DNA of 7,966 nucleotides. Origin: Kiloniellales bacterium. GTDB lineage: Bacteria > Pseudomonadota > Alphaproteobacteria > Kiloniellales > JAKSBE01. Position numbers and translations under genes: made by a program. Position 1 is the stretch's first letter; each line of letters opens with the position of its first letter. The stretch covers positions 1 through 7,966 of the forward strand of contig JASJAL010000087.1 of NCBI GenBank assembly GCA_030067055.1, written 5' to 3'. Shown here one piece after another: positions 1-6,339 of the stretch. The notes under the pieces were generated by a model, which saw only the letters and a list, made by a program, of their open reading frames with translations, did no database searches and was not told the DNA's origin.

Positions 1-95
1 CGGAAGGAGGCGTCGGCGGCCAGGATCCGCCGCTCCGCGGCGCCCCAGCCCTGGGCCTCGAGAAAGGCCTGGATGACGTCGTCGCGCGCACTCAA
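1..95 (-). CDS. Phosphotransferase-family protein, N-terminal fragment (gene runs off the left edge)
   Basis: Only the first 31 codons are inside the window. The reading frame begins at a TTG (bases 95-93) that overlaps the tsaE stop as TTGA, so translation is probably coupled to tsaE. No in-frame ATG or GTG lies nearby, which favours TTG. The visible peptide (start Met, then SARDDVIQAFLEAQGWGAAE, and further on ILAADASF) resembles the N-terminus of the APH/AmgK-type kinases that often follow tsaE in Proteobacteria. In that family a GDASFRRY-like motif starts the nucleotide-binding lobe, and here the matching element reads ADASFR. AmgK-type members phosphorylate cell-wall sugars (N-acetylmuramate/glucosamine) for peptidoglycan recycling. 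The family call rests on this short stretch and on recalled gene order, so the substrate cannot be assigned. Confidence 0.55.
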   Translation of the reverse strand, partial: MSARDDVIQAFLEAQGWGAAERRILAADASF

Positions 96-610
96 GTCCC
101 GGTCTCTCCATCGAGGTCGAGGTCGGCCAGCCGCTCGGCCCAGTCGCCGTGACCTTCGAGCACCGCGGAGCGGGCCTCCGGTGCAGCTCCGAAATCGAGG
201 CGTAGGTCGAGGCGGTCCTCTGGCAGCAGGGGGCCGAGCCGCTCGGGCCATTCGACCAGGCTGACGGCTTCGGCCAGGGCCTGCTCGAAGCCCAGCTCCA
301 GGACCTCCTCCGGGTCCTTGATGCGGTAGAGATCGAAGTGCCAGACCGGCGCCGGAAGGCGCTCGTAGATCTGCACCAGGGTGAAGGTCGGGCTCGGCAC
401 CTCCTCGGGCGCGGCGCCGGGGTCGGCGGGCGGCAGGGCGCTAATCAAGGCCCGGGCGAAGCTGGTCTTGCCGCTGCCCAGATCGCCCCAGAGCGCCACC
501 AGATCGCCGGGGCGCAACAGGCGGGCAAGGCGCCGCGCCAGGGCCGCGGTGGCGGCCTGGTCGTCCAGGCGAAGCTGTCGCTTTGGTGCTGTTCGGAGGG
601 CGACGGCCAT
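92..610 (-). CDS. tsaE: tRNA threonylcarbamoyladenosine biosynthesis ATPase TsaE
   Basis: TsaE (YjeE) is the cytoplasmic P-loop ATPase that works with TsaB and TsaD to transfer threonylcarbamoyl to A37 of ANN-decoding tRNAs. The 172-residue protein has the Walker A motif GDLGSGKT at residues 42-49, followed by the family signatures SPTFTLVQIYE (73-83), FDLYRI (92-97) and VEWPERLG (119-126). Length is slightly above the usual ~150 residues because of an Ala/Pro-rich insert at about 60-71 and an acidic C-terminal tail. The ATG at 610-608 is preceded by a purine-rich AAGAAGAG (complement of 617-624) with 6-nt spacing. An in-frame TAA lies five codons upstream, so no longer start is possible. Its stop overlaps the TTG start of the downstream phosphotransferase gene. 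The upstream neighbour is a divergent reductase gene, so tsaE must have its own promoter within 611-777 or depend on distant readthrough. Confidence 0.95.
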   Translation of the reverse strand: MAVALRTAPKRQLRLDDQAATAALARRLARLLRPGDLVALWGDLGSGKTSFARALISALPPADPGAAPEEVPSPTFTLVQIYERLPAPVWHFDLYRIKDPEEVLELGFEQALAEAVSLVEWPERLGPLLPEDRLDLRLDFGAAPEARSAVLEGHGDWAERLADLDLDGETGT

Positions 611-777
611 GACGCGCTCTTCTTAGCGGGCGGCCCCGAGTCGGGCAACGGCGGAAGCCACGCTAGGGCGATCCGGCGCGGATGCAAGACTTGCCAAGGC
701 TGGGGCCGGCGGCCATCGTAGGGCGCCTTCGGGCAACCCGAATCCCGACCGGACCCGAACACGACTCCCAAGTTCCG
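611..777. promoter_or_regulatory. Divergent intergenic region between tsaE and the reductase gene
   Basis: The two genes are transcribed away from each other across this 167-bp gap, so it should hold two back-to-back promoters. The only element I can name is a weak plus-strand TTGCCA (691-696) with no good -10 at standard spacing. The region is as GC-rich as the coding sequence, and no clear sigma-70 promoter, operator or hairpin stands out. An open plus-strand frame upstream of the reductase (ATG at 682) crosses most of it, but that stretch does not look like protein of this family. Confidence 0.3.
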
Positions 778-1842
778 ATGCCAGAATCCCTAGGCGACTC
801 CAAGGCCCAGACGGCAGAGACCAAGACCACGGCAAGCACGGACGTCGCGATCATCGGCGCCGGCCCGGTCGGCCTCTTCGCGGTCTTCGAGCTGGGCATG
901 CTGAAGATCCGCTGCCATGTCATCGACGCGCTGGACTCCCTGGGCGGCCAGTGCGCCGCGCTCTATCCCGAGAAGCCGATCTACGACATTCCCGGCTACC
1001 CGCGGATCCAGGCCTCGGAGCTGGTCGAACGGCTAGGCGAGCAGGCCGCGCCCTTCGAGCCGGTCTATCATCTGGGCCAGAGAGTCGAGCGCATCGAACC
1101 CGCCGCCGGAGGACGCTGGTCGCTTGAGACCGACGGCGGGCAGCGAATCGACGCCAAGGCGGTCTTGATCGCGGCCGGCGGTGGCGCCTTCGGCCCGAAC
1201 CGGCCGCCGTTGGAAGGCATTCGCGACTACGAGGGCAAGAGCGTCTTCTACATGGTCCGCCGGCGCGAGGACCTCCGCGGCAAGCGGATCGTCATCGCCG
1301 GCGGCGGCGATTCGGCACTGGACTGGACCCTTTCCCTGGCCGAACTGGCCGCACAGATCCACGTCGTGCACCGGCGCGCCAAGTTCCGCGGCGCCCCCGA
1401 GAACGTCGCCCGCCTCCAGGAGCTGGCCAGCGCCGGCGACGTGGTGCGACTGGTCGTGCCCTATCAACTGCACGGCCTGGAAGGCCGCAATGGCCAGCTG
1501 GAGGCCGTCGTGGTGCGCAAGATGTCGGGCGAGGAGCGCCGCCTGGAGGCCGACGTCCTGCTCCCCTTCTTCGGGCTGTCCATGAACCTGGGGCCGATCG
1601 CGTCCTGGGGCCTGGACCTCGACCGCGGCCAGATTGCCGTCGACCCGGAGACCTGCATGACCAGCGCCGAGGGCATCTACGCGATCGGAGACATCAACAG
1701 CTATCCCGGCAAGTTGAAGCTGATCCTCTGCGGCTTCTCCGAGGCCGCCATGGCGGCCCACGCGATCCACGCCCGGGTCCGTCCGGACGAGACCCTGCAC
1801 TGGGAGTACTCGACCACCAAGGGCGTGCCCGGTCAGGCCTGA
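778..1842 (+). CDS. Type-2 (thioredoxin-reductase-like) ferredoxin/flavodoxin-NADP+ reductase
   Basis: This flavoenzyme is predicted to move electrons between NADPH and ferredoxin or flavodoxin in the cytoplasm. The 354-residue protein has an N-terminal FAD Rossmann motif GAGPVG (27-32), the LGGQCAALYPEKPIYDIPGY segment (55-74), a second dinucleotide-binding motif GGGDSA (175-180) followed by HRR (198-200) for NADPH, and the FAD-binding YAIGD (301-305). The redox-active CxxC of true thioredoxin reductases is absent; at the nearest equivalent only GGQC is present. The C-terminal HWEYSTTKGVP tail (341-351) is typical of type-2 FNRs, where an aromatic residue there covers the flavin. The ATG at 778 was chosen because it gives the usual family length (~340-355). 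The alternative ATG at 682 adds 32 residues unlike the family. No clear Shine-Dalgarno precedes 778, so the start is moderately certain. The gene converges on divL and overlaps it by 10 bp. Confidence 0.92.
   Translation: MPESLGDSKAQTAETKTTASTDVAIIGAGPVGLFAVFELGMLKIRCHVIDALDSLGGQCAALYPEKPIYDIPGYPRIQASELVERLGEQAAPFEPVYHLGQRVERIEPAAGGRWSLETDGGQRIDAKAVLIAAGGGAFGPNRPPLEGIRDYEGKSVFYMVRRREDLRGKRIVIAGGGDSALDWTLSLAELAAQIHVVHRRAKFRGAPENVARLQELASAGDVVRLVVPYQLHGLEGRNGQLEAVVVRKMSGEERRLEADVLLPFFGLSMNLGPIASWGLDLDRGQIAVDPETCMTSAEGIYAIGDINSYPGKLKLILCGFSEAAMAAHAIHARVRPDETLHWEYSTTKGVPGQA
1833..1842. repeat. Perfect 10-bp palindrome containing both convergent stop codons
   Basis: TCAGGCCTGA is its own reverse complement. 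Read rightward it ends the reductase gene as the last bases of the Gly codon, CAG GCC TGA; read leftward it ends divL as CAG GCC TGA. Both proteins therefore finish in Gln-Ala-stop. There is no intergenic space between the two genes, and no U-rich hairpin terminator is visible around the junction. Confidence 0.9.
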
Positions 1843-4196
1843 CGGGCGTCGGCCGGGGGCTCCACGGCCTGCAATGTCCGCTCGACCGGAATCCGGCAGG
1901 TCACTTTGGTGCCGCGGTCCGGCTCCGAGACGAGCTCGACCTGGCCGCCGTGCAGTTCGATCAGGCTGCGGACCAGCGACAAGCCCAAGCCGGCCCCGGC
2001 CTGACGCGGGTTGCCGGGCCCCCGGATGAACTTGTCGAAAACCCGGCCGTGCTCCTCGACCGGGATGCCAACGCCGGTATCGGCGACCGACAGCAGCAGC
2101 TCGCCATTGTCGCGGACCGCGGACACGGTGACGCTGCCGCCTTCCGGGGTGAACTTGAAGGCATTCGACAGCAGGTTGAAGAGCGCCTGCTTGAGCCGTC
2201 GCGGATCGGCAACCACCGCGCCGACATCTTCCTCGCAGTCGAGGGCCAGCTCCAGGCCCCGGCTGCGCGCGCGCTCGTGGCCGAGGGTGAAGATGCTGTT
2301 CAGCAGCTCGCGGATGTCGATCGACTCCAGCTCGAGCTGCAGATAGCCGGCCTCGATGGTGGCCAGGTCGAGGATGTCGTTGATCAGGCTGATCAACCGC
2401 TCCGAAGATTCGACGATCGCCCTGGCGTAGTCCAGCTGCCGGTCGTTGAGCTCGCCGAAGAGCTGCTTCTCGAGGATCTCGGCAAAGCCGATGATCGCGT
2501 TGAGCGGCGTGCGCAGCTCGTAGGAGACGTTGGCGATGAACTCGGACTTCAGGCGGTCGGTGGTCTCCAAGGCTTCGGCGCGCTCGCGCAGGGCGCGCTC
2601 GACCCGGGTCGAATCGGTGACGTCGAAATAAGTGAAGAGGCTGGCGCCGTCGGGCAAGGGCACCTGCGACCAGTCGAGAACCGTGCCGTCACCACGTTCG
2701 AAGCGGCCGCCGCGCGGCTCCGCCTCTGTGACCTGCACGGCCATGCGCTCCGCCGCCTCGGGCCAGGATTTGTCCTTGATCGGATAGAATCGGCGCAACT
2801 GCGGCAGCAGGTCGCGGACGTGGGGCTCGTTCTGAAGGCTCTCGGCGGGCAGCTCCCAGATCCGGGCATAGGCCGGGTTGTGCAGCTTGAGCCGGCCGTC
2901 GCTGCCGAAGACCGCGACCCCCTCGAAAAGGTTGTCCAGCGTCTCCTGGCGGACCGCGATCAGGGTGTTGTAGGAGCGCTCCAAGGCCAGACGGTCGGTC
3001 ACGTCCTCGCAGATGGAGAGCACGCCGCCGAAGGGATGCGGCGCCACGACGGTGCGGATCGTGCTGCCATCCGGCAGGTGCTGCAGCTCTTCGAGGGGGG
3101 CGATCAGGGTCTGGAAGGCCCGCAAGCGTTCCTTCTTGAACTTCGGAAAGTCCGCCGACTCGGGGATCTGTCGCCGCTCCCGCAGCGCCTCGTGAACGTC
3201 GTTGAGGTGGGGCTCGGTCGCCAGGAAGTCCTCGTCCAGGTGGAACATGCGGGCGTAGGCGCCGTTGTAGAACTTGAGCCGCATGTCCTGGCCGAAGATC
3301 GCGATACCGCTCGCCAGGTTGTCCAGCACCTCGGAGTGGGCGTCGATGTGGCGGCTGAGTTCGGTCTTGAGCTCTTCGGAATCGGTCCGATCGATGGCCA
3401 GGCCGACCAGGCCGTCGGCGCCGAAGGGCCGTTCTTCGACCGCCATCCAGCGCCGCGCGCCACCGATGACCGCATGGTGCGACGCGGTCACCGCCGCCCC
3501 GGCCTCGCGCGCCTTGCGGGCCAGGTCCTGGCCCGGTGCGCCTTGCGCCTGATCGAGCAGTTCGATGCTGTCGGCGACCGCCGTCTCGCGCTCGCGGTCG
3601 ACCGCGCCGGCATAAGCGGCATTGCAATAGCTGAGCTTGAGAGTCTGATCGCGCAGCCAGACCGGGACCGGCAGGGTGTCGAGCAGCGCCTCGCGCAGCG
3701 AGCGCTCGGCCTCGGCCCGCTCGAAGCGGGTCACCTCTTCGCCGAGGTCCTGGAACCAGAGGAAGGCGGAACGGTCCTCTGCCCCGCCCGGTCCGTCGAA
3801 GCAGGCACCGGAAACCGAGACGGCGTCCGGGCCCTGCTTTGGCTTGAGGACCAGGCGAAAGCCCTCGCCCTCGCGCTCCAGGGTTTCGATCGCATCGGCC
3901 AGGGATTGTCGGTCGGAATCCGCGAAGAGCGCCAGGACGGCCTCCAGGCTGCCTGGCGCGGTGTCGCCCGCGGTCGCCGCCCCCAGATCGAGCCCGGCAA
4001 CCAGGCCCGGGGAGGCGCCGGCGGCCTTGTCGGAGAGATCGAAGCTGCCCAGCGTCGCCGCCGCGAATCGGGCCTCGACGAGGTCGGCGCGACGCCGGAC
4101 CGCGGCGGTCTCTGCCTGAAGGCCTGCCAGACGGCGGCCGAGGTAGAGGCAGGCACCGGCGGCGACCAAAAGCGCGATCAGAGCAGTGGACAGCAC
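1833..4196 (-). CDS. divL: DivL-type multi-PAS sensor pseudo-kinase with Tyr in place of the phospho-acceptor His
   Basis: The 787-residue protein begins with one hydrophobic segment (about residues 2-18) that anchors it in the inner membrane with the rest cytoplasmic. A divergent PAS-like region (about 82-160) and three clearer PAS units (about 165-275, 285-405, 415-530) follow, each of the clear ones opening with a LDTLP/LDNLASG/LDNLFEG-type motif. The dimerisation region carries FIANVSYELRTPLNAIIGFAE at 553-573, with Tyr559 (TAC, 2522-2520) where histidine kinases have His. The ATP-binding domain looks intact: NLLSNAFKF (674-682), DTGVGIP (706-712), FDKF (720-723) and GAGLGLSLV (734-742). 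This matches Caulobacter DivL (769 residues, Tyr550), which modulates CckA and so CtrA phosphorylation and senses DivK. The start is a GTG with GAGAGG (complement of 4207-4212) 10 nt upstream; an in-frame TGA precedes it and no ATG is available. A promoter-like pair lies at 4326-4354. Function in this organism is inferred from the family. Confidence 0.88.
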   Translation of the reverse strand: MLSTALIALLVAAGACLYLGRRLAGLQAETAAVRRRADLVEARFAAATLGSFDLSDKAAGASPGLVAGLDLGAATAGDTAPGSLEAVLALFADSDRQSLADAIETLEREGEGFRLVLKPKQGPDAVSVSGACFDGPGGAEDRSAFLWFQDLGEEVTRFERAEAERSLREALLDTLPVPVWLRDQTLKLSYCNAAYAGAVDRERETAVADSIELLDQAQGAPGQDLARKAREAGAAVTASHHAVIGGARRWMAVEERPFGADGLVGLAIDRTDSEELKTELSRHIDAHSEVLDNLASGIAIFGQDMRLKFYNGAYARMFHLDEDFLATEPHLNDVHEALRERRQIPESADFPKFKKERLRAFQTLIAPLEELQHLPDGSTIRTVVAPHPFGGVLSICEDVTDRLALERSYNTLIAVRQETLDNLFEGVAVFGSDGRLKLHNPAYARIWELPAESLQNEPHVRDLLPQLRRFYPIKDKSWPEAAERMAVQVTEAEPRGGRFERGDGTVLDWSQVPLPDGASLFTYFDVTDSTRVERALRERAEALETTDRLKSEFIANVSYELRTPLNAIIGFAEILEKQLFGELNDRQLDYARAIVESSERLISLINDILDLATIEAGYLQLELESIDIRELLNSIFTLGHERARSRGLELALDCEEDVGAVVADPRRLKQALFNLLSNAFKFTPEGGSVTVSAVRDNGELLLSVADTGVGIPVEEHGRVFDKFIRGPGNPRQAGAGLGLSLVRSLIELHGGQVELVSEPDRGTKVTCRIPVERTLQAVEPPADARQA

Positions 4197-4325
4197 GAAC
4201 CAGATGCCTCTCGCCGTTACAGGCTGCCTTGTCGGCCCCGACGATCGATCGGGTCAAACCGCTGCAAGCACATTTGCTGAGGTGCCGCCAAGGTCGATTT
4301 ACCTAGATGGCCGGAGAGTTCCTAA

Positions 4326-4354
4326 ATTTTAGTTCCTTTGCCAGGTGCTCACAA
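4326..4354 (-). promoter_or_regulatory. Probable sigma-70 promoter of divL
   Basis: On the minus strand TTGTGA (4354-4349, 4 of 6 to TTGACA) is separated by exactly 17 bp from TAAAAT (4331-4326, 5 of 6 to TATAAT). It sits in the only AT-rich patch of the 196-bp ahcY-divL gap. Transcription would start near 4319 and leave a leader of roughly 120 nt before the GTG. The -10 lies inside the odd palindrome CTAAA-T-TTTAG (4322-4332), flanked by a direct repeat GTTCC (4318-4322 and 4332-4336), which could be an operator. Confidence 0.55.
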
Positions 4355-4392
4355 GACGGACCGAACCAGGGCGGGCCTGGGCCGCCAAGGCC

Positions 4393-5688
4393 TCAATAGC
4401 GGTAGGCGTCGGACTTGAAGGGCCCCTCGACCGGCACTCCGATGTAGTCGGCCTGGGCCTGGCTCAGCTTGGTGAGCTTCGCGCCAACCTTTTCGAGGTG
4501 CAGCGCCGCAACCTTCTCATCGAGGTGACGCGGCAGGACGTAGACCTTCTTGTCGTACTTCTCCGGGTTGGCCCAGAGCTCGATCTGGGCCAGCACCTGG
4601 TTGGTGAAGGAGGCGCTCATCACGAAGCTGGGGTGCCCGGTCGCGCAGCCGAGGTTTACCAGGCGGCCCTCGGCCAGCAGGATCACCCGCTTGCCGTCCG
4701 GGAACTCGATCTCGTCGACCTGCGGCTTGATGTTGTGCCACTTCATGTTGCGCAGCGCCTCGACCTGGATCTCGTTGTCGAAGTGGCCGATGTTGCAAAC
4801 GATCGCCCGGTCCTTCATGGCGCGCAGATGGTCGATGGTGATGACGTCGGCATTGCCGGTCGCCGAGACGAAGATGTCACCCTGGGGGGCCGCCTCGTCG
4901 AGGGTCACCACCTGGTAGCCGTCCATCGCCGCCTGCAGGGCGCAGATCGGATCGATCTCGGTGACTATGACCCGGGCGCCGGCGCCGGCCAGAGAGCGCA
5001 CCGAGCCCTTGCCGACGTCGCCGTAACCGCAGACCACCGCGACCTTGCCGGCCATCATCACGTCGGTCGCCCGCCGGATACCGTCGACCAGCGATTCCCG
5101 GCAGCCGTAGATGTTGTCGAACTTCGACTTGGTGACCGAATCGTTCACATTGAAGGCCGGCACCGCCAGCTTGCCGACCTTGGCCATCTCGTAGAGGCGG
5201 TGGACGCCGGTGGTGGTCTCCTCCGAGACGCCCCGGACCTCGGCCAGCAGCTCGGGGTATTTCTCGTGCATGACCACGGTCAGGTCGCCGCCGTCATCGA
5301 GCAGCATGTTCGGCCGCCAGCCGTCGGGTCCCTCGATGGTCTGCTCGATGCACCACCAATACTCCTCTTCGGTCTCGCCCTTCCAAGCGAAGACCGGCAC
5401 CCCGCTGGCGGCGATCGCCGCGGCCGCATGATCCTGGGTGGAGAAGATGTTGCAGGAGGACCAGCGGATCTCGGCGCCCAGGGCGCGCAAGGTCTCGATC
5501 AGGACGGCCGTCTGGATGGTCATATGGAGGCAGCCGGTGATCCGCGCGCCCGCGAGCGGCTGGGCTTTGCCGAACTCTTCGCGCAGGGCCATGAGGCCCG
5601 GCATCTCGGTCTCCGCAATCGCGATCTCTCGGCGGCCCCAGTCGGCGAGGTCGATATCGGCCACCTTGTAGTCGTCGAATTGCGCCAT
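4393..5688 (-). CDS. ahcY: Adenosylhomocysteinase (S-adenosyl-L-homocysteine hydrolase)
   Basis: AhcY reversibly splits S-adenosylhomocysteine into adenosine and homocysteine using bound NAD+, relieving product inhibition of SAM-dependent methyltransferases. The 431-residue protein matches the compact human-type length, without the ~30-40-residue insert of some bacterial forms. Visible elements are His55 in LHMTIQT, Asp131 in LLDDGGD, Glu156 in SEETTTG, the [13 protein letters not shown] segment (180-192) with Lys187 and Asp191, the NAD loop GYGDVGKG (221-228), Glu244, His302 in IGHFDNE, Asn345, and a C-terminal Lys-(x)n-Tyr tail (FKSDAYRY) that reaches the neighbouring subunit's NAD. The tail reads KSDAYRY rather than the commoner KPDHYRY, which keeps Lys and Tyr. 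The ATG has GGAG (complement of 5698-5701) 9 nt upstream. divL follows on the same strand after 196 bp with its own promoter candidate, so readthrough is possible but not required. Confidence 0.98.
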   Translation of the reverse strand: MAQFDDYKVADIDLADWGRREIAIAETEMPGLMALREEFGKAQPLAGARITGCLHMTIQTAVLIETLRALGAEIRWSSCNIFSTQDHAAAAIAASGVPVFAWKGETEEEYWWCIEQTIEGPDGWRPNMLLDDGGDLTVVMHEKYPELLAEVRGVSEETTTGVHRLYEMAKVGKLAVPAFNVNDSVTKSKFDNIYGCRESLVDGIRRATDVMMAGKVAVVCGYGDVGKGSVRSLAGAGARVIVTEIDPICALQAAMDGYQVVTLDEAAPQGDIFVSATGNADVITIDHLRAMKDRAIVCNIGHFDNEIQVEALRNMKWHNIKPQVDEIEFPDGKRVILLAEGRLVNLGCATGHPSFVMSASFTNQVLAQIELWANPEKYDKKVYVLPRHLDEKVAALHLEKVGAKLTKLSQAQADYIGVPVEGPFKSDAYRY

Positions 5689-5745
5689 TTCTAAAATCTC
5701 CGTGTTCAGGATCGCCGGGAGCGGCAGAATCGCGGAGGGTGTAAC

Positions 5746-5762
5746 AGCCGTCGGCGACGGCT
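5746..5762 (-). repeat. Perfect inverted repeat in the ahcY leader/promoter region
   Basis: AGCCGTCGGCGACGGCT has two 8-nt perfect arms around one base; as RNA it would form about a 6-bp GC-rich stem with a 5-nt loop. It lies about 58 bp upstream of the ahcY ATG. No T-tract follows on either strand, so a terminator is unlikely. It could be a leader hairpin or an operator. It does not match the SAH riboswitch as I recall it. Confidence 0.5.
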
Positions 5763-5821
5763 ACAAGCTTTCGGCGCCGGCAATGCTGGTCGCGCCCACC
5801 CCAGGGATTACTTGCGCTTCA

Positions 5822-5840
5822 ATGGTTAACGTCGCAGTAA
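5822..5840 (-). promoter_or_regulatory. CtrA-like binding box
   Basis: The minus strand reads TTAC-N7-TTAAC with the right half extending to TTAACCAT. The CtrA consensus is TTAA-N7-TTAAC, so 8 of 9 fixed positions match with correct spacing, and the extended half-site matches the known TTAACCAT form exactly. The box lies between the divergent ahcY and pilin genes, about 33 bp before the TATAGT hexamer proposed for the pilin. CtrA activates pilA in Caulobacter, and a divL homologue is present in this window. Chance occurrence in AT-rich DNA remains possible. Confidence 0.42.
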
Positions 5841-5872
5841 ATACAAATAAATAAAACGCCAGACATATTTTC

Positions 5873-5878
5873 TATAGT
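5873..5878 (+). promoter_or_regulatory. Candidate -10 element for the pilin gene
   Basis: TATAGT matches TATAAT at 5 of 6 positions. No recognisable -35 lies 16-18 bp upstream (the sequence there is A-rich), which would suit an activator-dependent promoter. Transcription starting near 5885 would give a leader of about 117 nt containing the inverted repeat at 5940-5956. Confidence 0.33.
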
Positions 5879-5939
5879 TTGATGTGGCATTTTTGTGAGG
5901 CGCGTTACCTATTCTTAACATTTGAAGTTCAATATCCGC

Positions 5940-5956
5940 GTGTAGACAAACTACAC
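5940..5956 (+). repeat. Inverted repeat in the pilin leader
   Basis: GTGTAG-ACAAA-CTACAC has perfect 6-bp arms and a 5-nt spacer, about 45 bp before the pilin ATG. It is followed within a few bases by a second small stem, CGCG-CTGAT-CGCG. Neither is followed by a U-tract. They could be mRNA leader stems or a dyad operator. Confidence 0.5.
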
Positions 5957-6001
5957 CAAACCGCGCTGATCGCGCTTGTTTGTTCATTGGAGGAGACCCC
6001 T

Positions 6002-6178
6002 ATGTTCAAGTCCCTGCATTCCTTCGCGAAGGACGAGTCCGGCGCGACGGCCATCGAATACGGCCTGATCGCCGCTCTGATCGCAGTTGCCGCCATTGGC
6101 GCCCTGACCTCCGTCGGCAGCTCGCTGAACACGCTGTTCACGGGCGTTGCTTCGAAGCTGGATTCCAGCTCCAGCTAA
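6002..6178 (+). CDS. Flp-family type IVb pilin (PilA-like)
   Basis: The 58-residue prepilin has a short leader (MFKSLHSFAKDESG) and then ATAIEYGLIAALIAVAAIGAL, the Flp class signature. Prepilin peptidase would cut after Gly14, leaving a 44-residue mature pilin with the required Glu at +5 (Glu19) and the adjacent Tyr20 of the Glu-Tyr motif. The hydrophobic helix (about 21-37) serves as membrane anchor and fibre core, and the C-terminus is Ser-rich (LDSSSS). Secreted and assembled by Tad/Cpa machinery, such pilins mediate surface attachment. The ATG has a near-perfect GGAGGAG (5989-5995) 6 nt upstream, which excludes the longer frame that starts at 5879. No other tad/cpa gene is in the window. 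The gene stands alone between two opposite-strand genes and ends at its own terminator. Confidence 0.95.
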   Translation: MFKSLHSFAKDESGATAIEYGLIAALIAVAAIGALTSVGSSLNTLFTGVASKLDSSSS

Positions 6179-6339
6179 ACGGCGGCCAATGGCCTAGCCA
6201 GACGCCCAGTCAAGCAGAGGGGAAAGCCTGAACACCTCAAGGAACGGAACACCGGGAGGACAGGAGTTCTCATAACCGTCACAGACGGCAAGAAGGCCGC
6301 CGAGCGCGGTGACTTGACTAAGGGCAAGACTGGTAATTT

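Larger units (their letters stand above)
5689..6001. other. 313-bp AT-rich divergent regulatory gap between ahcY and the pilin gene
   Basis: No protein-coding gene is supported here. The half next to ahcY is GC-rich and holds a short hairpin (5746-5762). The middle, about 5838-5935, is strikingly AT-rich compared with all flanking genes and contains the CtrA-like box, a TATAGT hexamer and a second imperfect TTAC-N6-TTAAC (5905-5919). The pilin-proximal part carries two small inverted repeats (5940-5956, and CGCG-CTGAT-CGCG beginning near 5961). A good ahcY promoter was not identified. The best minus-strand candidate is TTGTAG (5766-5761) with TTACAC (5745-5740), which is weak and would embed the 5746-5762 hairpin in its spacer. 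Confidence 0.7.

Noticed and set aside
682..777. Upstream ATG giving the reductase 32 extra residues
   Set aside because: The extra stretch (MQDLPRLGPAAIVGRL and onward) does not resemble the family, and the 778 start gives the normal length.
1950..4280. A 776-codon plus-strand open frame opposite divL
   Set aside because: It is antisense to a gene with full domain and motif support, has low-complexity composition with no recognisable motif, and is typical of stop-poor shadows in GC-rich DNA.
4370..4386. GC-rich hairpin GGCGG/CCGCC just downstream of ahcY as a terminator
   Set aside because: It has a 5-bp stem but no T-run after it on the minus strand, so termination is not supported.
4345..5694. 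A 449-codon plus-strand open frame opposite ahcY
   Set aside because: Same artefact: it mirrors the highly conserved ahcY gene and shows no family motif of its own.
5689..5880. SAH or SAM riboswitch in the ahcY leader
   Set aside because: I could not match the conserved core of any SAH/SAM riboswitch class by eye; only a simple hairpin is present.
5886..5903. Possible sigma-54 promoter (TGGCAT...) before the pilin
   Set aside because: The -24 half looks fair, but there is no GC at the required -12 position and spacing.
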